Of a DNA stretch of 12,552 nucleotides, positions 6,413-12,552 are shown in pieces. The notes beneath the pieces were generated by a model, which was not told the DNA's origin, ran no database searches, and worked only from the letters and a program-made list of their open reading frames with translations. Position numbers and translations under genes: made by a program. How positions within the stretch are numbered: position 1 is the stretch's first letter; the number at the start of each line of letters is the position of its first letter. The DNA lies in NCBI GenBank assembly GCA_037384225.1, contig JARROD010000124.1, forward strand, positions 1-12,552, given 5' to 3'. This DNA comes from JARROD01 sp037384225 (GTDB lineage Bacteria > Pseudomonadota > Gammaproteobacteria > Pseudomonadales > Cellvibrionaceae).

Positions 6413-8299
6413 TTATTTCTTTAGCGTTTTTTTAGCGGAATTTTCCGCTGTCTTCACGGTGCCGAACAATGTGCCATTTGCCCCCACACCGAGTTGTTTC
6501 CGCACCGTATCCACCACACACTGGGCGGTTATCGGGTGGCCGTCGTAATGCCGTATCGAAGCCAGTTTGGCAGGGTCTATGTCTCCTTCATTGATCAACA
6601 GGGTGCGCAACTGGGCATCCCGATTCTGATCAACCACAAACACTTTTTGATGGTTTTTAATAAACTTGTACACGTCTTCGTGGAAGGGAAAGGCGCGAAT
6701 CCGCATCGAGTCAAAGGCTAGGTTATCGGCACTGAGTATCGATCTCACTTCACCCATCACCAGGTCTGTGGTGCCGATATAGATGATCCCGTAAAGGCAA
6801 CTAGAATCACAGGCCTTATGGATAACCGGCGCCGGCAAAATTTCGCCGGCGGTCTCAAACTTACGCTGCACCCTGTCAACATTCTCGACATAATCAACAT
6901 TGGATTCAGAATAGGCTGCCATTGCATTGTGGGAACTGCCACGGGTAAAAAATGACCCTTTCTCCGGGTGCGAGCCAGGATAGGTTCGGTATGGAATCCC
7001 ATCCCCATCGACGTCCAGATAACGGCCAAACTGCTCAATTCGATCCAGTTCTTCAGCCGTGAGCACTTTGCCTCGATCATATGTCCGCCCATCCTCCCAT
7101 TGGAAAGGTTCGCTGATCCAGTCGTTCATGCCCAACTCGAGGTCAAGCAAGACAATGACAGGTGTTTGCAGGCGTTCGGCCAGATCAAATGCCAACGCCG
7201 ACAGTTCAAAGCTGTCTTTCGGATCCGACGGAAACAATAATACGTGCTTGGTATCACCATGAGAGGCGTAGGCAGAGGATATCAGGTCGGCTTGTTGGGT
7301 GCGCGTGGGCATTCCGGTAGAGGGCCCACCTCGTTGCACATTGAATAACACTGCGGGAATCTCCGCGTAATAAGCAAGACCTAAAAACTCCGTCATCAAA
7401 GAAACGCCAGGACCACTGGTAGCGGTAAAGGCCCTGGCCCCGTTCCAGTTGGCACCAACCACCATGCCCATGGCTGAGATTTCATCCTCTGCCTGTACTA
7501 TGGCGAAATTTTTACTACCGCTACCCGGGTCTATACGAAGCCGATTTGCATATTTTTCAAATGCCTCCACAAGCGACGTCGAGGGTGTGATCGGATACCA
7601 GCTCGCTACTGTTGCACCGCCGTATAGACACCCGAGCGCCGCCGCTGTATTGCCGTTGACTAATATCGCATCTTTGAGCAAATCCCGTCTCTCCACCCGC
7701 AGACCGAGTGGGCAGCTAAAGTTCTGACTGGCATATTGATGCCCCAGTTCAAGTGCGTGGATATTGGGGGCTATTAACTTTTCCTTGCCGCGAAATTGAT
7801 CGGCGATCAGGTCTTTAATGACGGAAAATTCAATATTCAAGAACGCCGACAAAGCACCGACATATATAATATTTTTGAATATCTGTCGCTGGCGGGGATC
7901 GCGGTATTCGCGCGCACAGATATCCATCAGGGGAATACCAATCCAATGAATATCGTCTCGATATTTTCCCAGGTCCAGTGGTTTGGTGGAGTCGTAAAGC
8001 AGGTAGCCACCGCTTTCCAGGCTCTCGACGTCCTGAACAAAGCTTTGCGGGTTCATCGCCACCACAAAATCCACTTTATCTCCGCGGCGCCCCAGAAATT
8101 TCCGTTCACTGATTCGCACTTCATACCAGGTAGGCAACCCCTGAATATTTGAAGGGAACAGGTTGCGGGGGCTGACCGGCAACCCCATGCGGAACAGCGA
8201 TTTGGCAAATAAGTGGTTAGCACTGGCCGAGCCGGTGCCATTGACATTGGCAAACCGGATAACAAACTCATTAACACTTTCCAGATATCTCATATACAT
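6413..8299 (-). CDS. korA: 2-oxoglutarate:acceptor oxidoreductase, fused gamma-alpha subunit
   Basis: This 628-residue subunit fuses an N-terminal gamma domain (about 5-190, starting VNEFVIRFANVNGTGS) to an alpha domain. The alpha domain has YPITPSTSLVEAFEKYA, QAEDEISAMGMVVGANWNG and TSGPGVSLMTEFLGLAYYAE, then RGGPSTGMPTRTQQADL, all standard for KorA proteins. A C-terminal pyruvate-ferredoxin-like domain II completes it. I start it at the ATG at 8299, which overlaps the korC stop by one base (TGATG), a classic coupled arrangement. A longer reading from 8380 would lie wholly inside korC. An ATG at 8293 is a second choice. Pairing with KorB forms the oxidative decarboxylation core. Fusion of gamma to alpha is common in bacterial two-subunit enzymes. 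Confidence 0.92.
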   Translation of the reverse strand: MYMRYLESVNEFVIRFANVNGTGSASANHLFAKSLFRMGLPVSPRNLFPSNIQGLPTWYEVRISERKFLGRRGDKVDFVVAMNPQSFVQDVESLESGGYLLYDSTKPLDLGKYRDDIHWIGIPLMDICAREYRDPRQRQIFKNIIYVGALSAFLNIEFSVIKDLIADQFRGKEKLIAPNIHALELGHQYASQNFSCPLGLRVERRDLLKDAILVNGNTAAALGCLYGGATVASWYPITPSTSLVEAFEKYANRLRIDPGSGSKNFAIVQAEDEISAMGMVVGANWNGARAFTATSGPGVSLMTEFLGLAYYAEIPAVLFNVQRGGPSTGMPTRTQQADLISSAYASHGDTKHVLLFPSDPKDSFELSALAFDLAERLQTPVIVLLDLELGMNDWISEPFQWEDGRTYDRGKVLTAEELDRIEQFGRYLDVDGDGIPYRTYPGSHPEKGSFFTRGSSHNAMAAYSESNVDYVENVDRVQRKFETAGEILPAPVIHKACDSSCLYGIIYIGTTDLVMGEVRSILSADNLAFDSMRIRAFPFHEDVYKFIKNHQKVFVVDQNRDAQLRTLLINEGDIDPAKLASIRHYDGHPITAQCVVDTVRKQLGVGANGTLFGTVKTAENSAKKTLKK

Positions 8300-10062
8300 C
8301 AACTCGCCTGTGCCATTTTGATAAGAAACTTCTGCATGTCCCATGCACCGGTAGGGCAACGTTCCGCGCATAAACCGCAATGCAGACAGACGTTCTCATC
8401 TTTGACCATGACCCTTTGCGTCTTCAATTGCTCCGAGACCAGTAGGGGCTGTTGCAAATTGCTGGCCGGGGCACTCAATTGCTGTCGCAATAATCCCTCT
8501 TCAGTATTTTCTACAAAACTGATACAAGTGGTAGGGCATATATCCACACAGGAATCACATTCAATACAGGACGCGGCGCTGAACACTGTGTGTACATCAC
8601 AATTCAGACAGCGCATAGCTTCCGTATAACCGAGCTCACGATCAAATCCAAGCTCTACTTCCACCTGTTTATCCCGTAGCGAGACAACCTTGTCTACGTG
8701 GGGAACGGCATGGCGCGCATCAGGGGAGATATCGTTATCATAACTCCACTCGTGAATACCCATTTTCTGACTAATACAGGTAACATTGGGCGCTGGTCTC
8801 TCGTCTAAACTCAGATTTTGACAATAGCGATGAATAGAAATCGCAGCCTGGTGTCCATGAGCAACCGCGGTGATAATATTTTCCGGTCCAAAAGCAGCGT
8901 CTCCACCGAAAAATACTTTTTCATTGGAAGATTGATAGGTGATCTTATCAACCGCCGGCATTCCCCATTCGTCAAATTTTATACCGGTTTTTTCTTCGAT
9001 CCAGGGAAAGGAATTTTCCTGTCCTATAGCAATGATCACTTCATCGCACTCAATGACTAAGGGTTCATCACCACAGGACACCAAACGACGTTTGCCTCCT
9101 TCATAGACTGCTCGCACTTTTTCAAACACAACCCCCGTCAACTGATTGTTATTGTGAAGAAATTCTTTTGGAACCAGAAAATTGAGAATTTCCACATCTT
9201 CATGCATTGCATCCTCTTTCTCCCAAGCAGACGCTTTCATCTCTTCAAAACCGCTGCGCACAACAACTTTTACGCTCTCTCCACCCAAGCGCCTGGCGGT
9301 GCGACAACAGTCCATCGCCGTATTACCACCACCCAAAATAACCACCCGTTTACCAATATTGTTGCGGTGCGCAAAAGCAACACTGGCGAGCCACTCGATA
9401 CCAATGTGAATCTGTTTAACCGCTTCATTGCGTCCGGGAATATTTAAATCCCGCCCCCGTGGTGCACCGGTGCCGACAAAAACCGCGTCATAGTTCTGAT
9501 CAAGCACTTTCTGGAGGCTGGTCACTTCGTGGCCAAAGTGTGCTTTAACACCCATTTTGAGTATCTGCGATACCTCTTCATCCAGGACATTCCCCGGTAA
9601 ACGAAAACGCGGTATCTGTGTCCACATCATTCCGCCCCCTTTCGTTTCCCTGTCAAATAACTCAACCTCATACCCGAGTGGTGCCAGATCCCTGGCTACT
9701 GTCAAAGAGGCCGGCCCACCACCAATCAAAGCGATGCGTTTGCCGTTTTGTTCTTGCGGTACTTCGGGTAAATAGGGCGTGATATCGCCGCGGTTGTCCG
9801 CAGCTACCCGTTTCAGCCTGCATATGGCTACAGGATCTTCCTCGACGCGGCCGCGGCGGCAAGCCGGTTCACAGGGCCGGTCACATACACGCCCCAAAAT
9901 GCCTGGGAATACATTTGACTCCCAATTGACCATATAAGCAGCCGTGTATTGCTTGTTTGCAATCAGGCGGATATATTCGGGGACAGGGGTATGGGCTGGA
10001 CAAGCCCACTGGCAGTCTACTACTTTATGAAAATACTCGTTATCAAGCTTGGTCGGTTTCAT
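8299..10062 (-). CDS. korC: KorC: GltD-like NADPH/FAD subunit with C-terminal ferredoxin clusters
   Basis: This 587-residue flavoprotein resembles the small subunit of glutamate synthase. The N-terminal Fe-S region has CQWACP (Cys17, Cys21) and VCDRPCEPAC. An FAD Rossmann motif GGGPASLTVARDLAPLG and an NADPH motif LGGGNTAMDCCRTARRLGG follow. Unlike GltD, it ends in two 4Fe-4S ferredoxin motifs, CIECDSCVDICP and CLHCGLCAERCP. No glutamate synthase large subunit is nearby; instead korA and korB follow directly. The same subunit set (GltD-like KorC with KorA and KorB) is known for the 2-oxoglutarate:NADP oxidoreductase of Azoarcus evansii, and the sizes here agree. It would pass electrons between the TPP core, NADP(H) and ferredoxin. 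The ATG at 10062 has only a weak ribosome site; an upstream frame ends across it (TAATG). Confidence 0.85.
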   Translation of the reverse strand: MKPTKLDNEYFHKVVDCQWACPAHTPVPEYIRLIANKQYTAAYMVNWESNVFPGILGRVCDRPCEPACRRGRVEEDPVAICRLKRVAADNRGDITPYLPEVPQEQNGKRIALIGGGPASLTVARDLAPLGYEVELFDRETKGGGMMWTQIPRFRLPGNVLDEEVSQILKMGVKAHFGHEVTSLQKVLDQNYDAVFVGTGAPRGRDLNIPGRNEAVKQIHIGIEWLASVAFAHRNNIGKRVVILGGGNTAMDCCRTARRLGGESVKVVVRSGFEEMKASAWEKEDAMHEDVEILNFLVPKEFLHNNNQLTGVVFEKVRAVYEGGKRRLVSCGDEPLVIECDEVIIAIGQENSFPWIEEKTGIKFDEWGMPAVDKITYQSSNEKVFFGGDAAFGPENIITAVAHGHQAAISIHRYCQNLSLDERPAPNVTCISQKMGIHEWSYDNDISPDARHAVPHVDKVVSLRDKQVEVELGFDRELGYTEAMRCLNCDVHTVFSAASCIECDSCVDICPTTCISFVENTEEGLLRQQLSAPASNLQQPLLVSEQLKTQRVMVKDENVCLHCGLCAERCPTGAWDMQKFLIKMAQAS

Positions 10063-10310
10063 TACAGCTCTATAGGTTGCGTTTCGAATGGGTAGAATCC
10101 AAAAATCCTTATCGGAATAATAAACCGAAAAAACAACCTAGAGCCAGTACGCCCCCAAAAAATCAGTTTTTTTAGAGCTGCTTTTAGTAACGGCGTGATC
10201 CATTCTTGCAGGTAGAGTGAACTGTAAACAAGATTTTCGCCTCCCTTTTCGATATGCAATCCCTATAAAAACCATTAAAATTTTCAATTGCGAGTCTGAC
10301 ACAACCCTAT

Positions 10311-10340
10311 AAGATACACAAACCCGCCCTTTAATATCAA
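10311..10340 (-). promoter_or_regulatory. Possible sigma-70 promoter for korCAB
   Basis: On the minus strand TTGATA (10335-10340) and TATCTT (10311-10316) are 18 bases apart, a fair -35/-10 pair. It would give an untranslated leader of roughly 240 bases before korC. The rest of 10063-10382 is AT-rich. It holds a strong GGGAGG near 10240, a 65-codon frame running into the korC start, and no clear FNR or CRP palindrome. Confidence 0.25.
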
Positions 10341-10360
10341 CAAAATGCATCAGAAAGATG

Positions 10361-10380
10361 TTTTATATTTTCATATAAAA
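10361..10380 (-). terminator. AT-only hairpin after the cyclic-nucleotide-binding gene
   Basis: TTTTATAT (10361-10368) pairs perfectly with ATATAAAA (10373-10380) around TTTC. It stands two bases beyond the stop codon of the neighbouring gene on the minus strand. The stem lacks G or C pairs and no T tract follows it, so it is a weak terminator candidate only. Confidence 0.25.
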
Positions 10381-10382
10381 TT

Positions 10383-11432
10383 CTATTGAAGACAAAATGC
10401 GTTAAACCCCGCTTGTCTCAATAAATAAGTACCCAGCTCACTGCGCTTATCACCCGTGGGACCAACGATATACGTTTTCTGGAGTTCAAAATTTTCCAAA
10501 TGCTGGCGCAAATGCGTAATAGGTATATTCCTCGCCATTTTTGAACAGACATCACGGAACTCAACCGAAAACCTGACATCGATACATTGATAATTATTAA
10601 CATCCATCTCCGCCACCTGCTTAGCGCTGATGGGGCTGACCAGGTTTCTTTTCACCACCGCTGAAAATAATTCGCTGTCTAAGCGCCCCAGAACCCCATC
10701 GGTAGTCATGGTTACCGAAGCGTTTCGCGGTACATCCGCAATCAGAGCTTCGTCACCAAAATAACGTCCAACACCCAAGCTTACGCATTGCCCCCGCAGT
10801 GGGCCATAGACATCCAGGGCCACGCGCGCTTCGCCCTGCTTAATGATGTAGAAATAATCGCCTGTAGAATGCTGCTCAATAATTCTATCACCGGCTTTTA
10901 CCTCAATATCTTCTATTTTCCGGAATAATTCACTAATCGCCTTTGCATTCATTCCGGTCGCCAGAGGGGACTGCAAAAAAACTTCCGTCCAATCATTTTC
11001 GTATTCGTCATCTATGGCCTTGTCAAAGTAGCCTAATGAGAATTCACCCTCTTCCAAGTGAGCAATCTGGTAGCTCGTACTAACATTCCACGACAACAGC
11101 TCTTCCAATCCCCGGTTATCTATTTTCAATATCTGGCAATTGCTTTTTGCGCGCACGACACCGGCGCCGGTCAGCAGTTCATTTAATGATTTGCTGCATT
11201 CGGAAGCATCCTGATCAAGGTAAACCCGTTCGTGAAAAGACCGCCTTACTTCAACTTTGCCGCGGATCAGATAGCTTCTGTATAGACGAGATTCCTTTTG
11301 CTTTAAAACGATGCCTCCGGCGGGGACTGACTCTATCTGACAAAGAGCCATAAGCGTGCCCATATGTTGGTCGGGTATAGAATCGAGGGGAGAGAACTTT
11401 TTGATTAAAACCCTGGAGATGCTTTTGGTCAT
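10383..11432 (-). CDS. Tandem cyclic-nucleotide-binding-like protein with degenerate rhodanese domain
   Basis: The start at 11432 (MTKSISRV) has AAAGGA six bases upstream and gives 349 residues; an earlier in-frame ATG at 11513 has no such support. Residues about 20-130 resemble a cyclic-nucleotide-binding fold but have lost its phosphate-binding signature. Residues about 150-265 are a second, better copy with YFGDEALIADVPRNASV, close to the FGE-AL-PR-A cassette but with Asp in place of Glu. Residues about 270-349 are a rhodanese fold (YQCIDVR...). The active-site loop reads VGPTGDKRS, with Gly324 where the catalytic Cys should be, so sulfurtransferase activity is unlikely. No DNA-binding helix-turn-helix or membrane segment is seen. 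Its place 320 bases upstream of korC on the same strand suggests, but does not show, a regulatory or sensing link. The ligand is unknown. Confidence 0.75.
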   Translation of the reverse strand: MTKSISRVLIKKFSPLDSIPDQHMGTLMALCQIESVPAGGIVLKQKESRLYRSYLIRGKVEVRRSFHERVYLDQDASECSKSLNELLTGAGVVRAKSNCQILKIDNRGLEELLSWNVSTSYQIAHLEEGEFSLGYFDKAIDDEYENDWTEVFLQSPLATGMNAKAISELFRKIEDIEVKAGDRIIEQHSTGDYFYIIKQGEARVALDVYGPLRGQCVSLGVGRYFGDEALIADVPRNASVTMTTDGVLGRLDSELFSAVVKRNLVSPISAKQVAEMDVNNYQCIDVRFSVEFRDVCSKMARNIPITHLRQHLENFELQKTYIVGPTGDKRSELGTYLLRQAGFNAFCLQ

Positions 11433-11474
11433 ACAAAATCCTTTCATCGATAACTTGTGCACAAAGGAAAATTG

Positions 11475-11489
11475 ACAGCGCGACGCTGT
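11475..11489. promoter_or_regulatory. Palindrome ACAGCG-CGA-CGCTGT before the nucleotide-binding gene
   Basis: Perfect 6-bp arms are separated by three bases, 43 bases upstream of the gene start at 11432. The site is near where a core promoter should lie, so it could be an operator. A second palindrome lies about 30 bases further upstream. Confidence 0.3.
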
Positions 11490-11517
11490 AGAATAATAAA
11501 CAGGGCTCCCCAATTCC

Positions 11518-11549
11518 GATAACTGGTTATCAAAAAATAAGCTAACCAG
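11518..11549. promoter_or_regulatory. Overlapping inverted repeats upstream of the nucleotide-binding gene
   Basis: GATAACTGGTTATC (11518-11531) is a dyad with 6-bp arms. Part of it, CTGGTTA (11523-11529), also pairs with TAACCAG (11543-11549). Two alternative pairings of one arm in a promoter region look like an operator. No regulator can be named. Confidence 0.3.
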
Positions 11550-11644
11550 GCGGCAAATTAGGTATAACCTGTCTTCTACAGCGCTCCAGGGTCACACGTA
11601 TCAAATAAAGGAAGTGGATAGTGAGTCACAGAACTGTTTTTGGA

Positions 11645-11679
11645 TTTCCCGCCCAACAATAATATTGTTGGGCGGGAAA
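11645..11679. repeat. Perfect 16-bp-stem palindrome
   Basis: TTTCCCGCCCAACAAT (11645-11660) and its exact complement ATTGTTGGGCGGGAAA (11664-11679) surround the loop AAT. A second hairpin with CGCCCG (11683-11688) and CGGGCG (11700-11705) adjoins it. Both lie 3' of the 181-residue PEP-CTERM gene and about 210-270 bases upstream of the next gene. No T tract follows on either strand, so a simple intrinsic terminator is doubtful. The rest of 11433-11763 has no gene that I can support. Confidence 0.6.
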
Positions 11680-11763
11680 GTACGCCCGGTGTTCGCCAGC
11701 GGGCGCTTTAAGTATGTAATTGGACAGAATCGAGTCAGTTATCCCCACATTTCTCGGTGTAAA

Positions 11764-12309
11764 TTAATTCGTCGCTTTGCGGCGACGGGCGACGGAAAGC
11801 CCCAACAATCCCAGTCCAACCAACGCCAGCACACTGGGTTCAGAAACGGTTGTCTGCTGGCCAAACTCGGATATATGACTAATCTTCGAAAAATTGACCT
11901 TGTCCGGGTCGAACCCCAGATCCTGTAAATTAATCACCGCCCAAGAAAAATCATTCAGGTTTTCAAATAAAAAGTGCGTGTGGTTGGGACCTACGGTACT
12001 CTTTTTCCCTGCTTTTACCAGAAAATAACCCGGATCGGATTCCAGTTCCTGTGCCCACACACCGACCATGTCATCAATTGTCATCCAGCTAAAACCAGAT
12101 TCCATCTTGGTGTCAAAGACCAGGTCAGAAACACCCAATACCGACTCAACCCAGGCCAGTTCTTCTGCCTCTCCACTCGAACCCAAGTTCGTGCTGGCTA
12201 CCATCGAATCTACTTCGCCAACATCACTTAGAGGGATGGACCAAGTCTGTGTCCCACCTCCTGCGGCAACAGTTAAAACTGCAATTTTTAATATATTTTT
12301 TATTAACAT
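11764..12309 (-). CDS. PEP-CTERM sorting-domain protein, 181 residues
   Basis: The ATG at 12309 follows GGAG by eight bases; an ATG at 12342 in the same frame would put charged residues ahead of the signal peptide. Residues about 1-22 (MLIKNILKIAVLTVAAGGG...) form a signal peptide. The central part (SGFSWMTIDDM..., YFLVKAGKKSTVGPNHTHFL, FSWAVINLQDLGFD..., KISHISEFG) is a beta-rich domain seen in many short PEP-CTERM proteins. The C-terminal tag is VSEPSVLALVGLGLLGLSVA followed by RRRKATN, with Ser in place of the usual first Pro. Such proteins are exported, cut by an exosortase and released or attached to the surface, often together with exopolysaccharide. The exosortase is not in this window. 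The gene has a good sigma-54 promoter match upstream, agreeing with reports that PEP-CTERM genes depend on RpoN and the PrsK/PrsR pair. Confidence 0.88.
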   Translation of the reverse strand: MLIKNILKIAVLTVAAGGGTQTWSIPLSDVGEVDSMVASTNLGSSGEAEELAWVESVLGVSDLVFDTKMESGFSWMTIDDMVGVWAQELESDPGYFLVKAGKKSTVGPNHTHFLFENLNDFSWAVINLQDLGFDPDKVNFSKISHISEFGQQTTVSEPSVLALVGLGLLGLSVARRRKATN

Positions 12310-12356
12310 CTCCACACTCCGTCTTCGCGTGTCCAGTACCATTCGCGCAGGAGTAC

Positions 12357-12372
12357 AGCAAAAATAGGGCCA
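12357..12372 (-). promoter_or_regulatory. Sigma-54 promoter for the PEP-CTERM gene
   Basis: The minus strand reads TGGCCCTATTTTTGCT. It has GG at -24 and GC at -12 separated by exactly ten bases, with the TTGC box complete, against the consensus TGGCACG-N4-TTGC. Transcription would start near 12346, about 37 bases before the ATG at 12309. Confidence 0.65.
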
Positions 12373-12476
12373 TAAAAAATATATTCAGTAAAATCAGATA
12401 GTTAAAGAAAATCAGCGAAGAATAAACGTGCTAAAATGTTAACTTTCTCGACAGCGCGGCGGGGCTCGAATCACAG

Positions 12477-12488
12477 TGTTCAGGAACA
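12477..12488. promoter_or_regulatory. Possible activator site TGTTC-AG-GAACA
   Basis: A dyad with 5-bp arms stands about 105-115 bases upstream of the -24 element, the usual distance for a sigma-54 activator. A site this short is expected by chance fairly often, so this is a hint only. No gene is visible at 12373-12552. Confidence 0.25.
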
Positions 12489-12531
12489 GGAAAATCGACA
12501 TTAAGTGGACGGAAATGGGCGGGGCAGGCAC

Positions 12532-12547
12532 AAAAAAACCCGGCTTT
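12532..12547 (-). terminator. Possible downstream half of a terminator for a gene beyond the window
   Basis: On the minus strand AAGCCGGG is followed by seven T. This is the form of the second arm and T tract of an intrinsic terminator. The first arm would lie beyond the window edge, so the call cannot be completed here. Confidence 0.3.
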
Positions 12548-12552
12548 AAAGA

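Noticed and set aside
8299..8380. N-terminal extension of KorA from 8380
   Set aside because: The added 27 residues lie wholly within korC in another frame and do not look like the start of a gamma domain; the TGATG overlap gives a better start.
8299..10062. KorC as the small subunit of glutamate synthase (gltD)
   Set aside because: No large subunit is adjacent, two extra C-terminal 4Fe-4S motifs are present, and the gene overlaps korA.
11738..11750. DnaA-box-like TTATCCCCA
   Set aside because: It has a mismatch to the box, stands alone, and there is no dnaA, dnaN or clustered repeats to suggest an origin.

Overview
The window (about 48% GC by eye) reads as part of a gammaproteobacterial chromosome. 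This rests on a Pil-Chp (type IV pilus) chemosensory cluster and on PEP-CTERM exosortase-substrate proteins, a combination compatible with marine, polysaccharide-degrading Cellvibrionales-like bacteria. The placement is an inference from gene content, not a database match.

Layout. (1) Positions 1-4702, plus strand: the 3' end of a CheW-like gene (pilI), an interval of degenerate direct repeats, a PilJ-type methyl-accepting protein with almost no periplasmic part, and a ChpA/CheA-type hybrid kinase. The kinase is broken into an Hpt-bearing ORF (1870-2949) and a kinase-CheW-receiver ORF (2951-4702) in the +1 frame. (2) Positions 4703-5343: a convergent intergenic region with a long imperfect hairpin and, on the minus strand, a 50-residue gene that is little more than a signal peptide joined to a PEP-CTERM sorting tag, with a weak sigma-54-like promoter. 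(3) Positions 5344-10062, minus strand: a tightly packed three-gene operon, transcribed korC-korA-korB. It encodes an NADP-linked 2-oxoglutarate:acceptor oxidoreductase made of a GltD-like flavoprotein with ferredoxin clusters, a fused gamma/alpha subunit and a TPP-binding beta subunit. (4) Positions 10383-11432, minus strand: a protein with two cyclic-nucleotide-binding-like domains and a degenerate rhodanese domain. (5) Positions 11433-12552: operator-like palindromes, a perfect 16-bp-stem palindrome, and a 181-residue PEP-CTERM protein on the minus strand behind a good sigma-54 promoter match.

How the parts work together. PilI, PilJ and ChpA would form one receptor-adaptor-kinase signalling array. 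KorCAB forms one enzyme coupling 2-oxoglutarate decarboxylation to reduced ferredoxin and NADPH chemistry. The two PEP-CTERM proteins are probably exported, processed by an exosortase encoded elsewhere, and transcribed with RpoN. The points most worth checking are the split ChpA, the near-sensorless PilJ, the minimal PEP-CTERM gene and the sigma-54 promoters.
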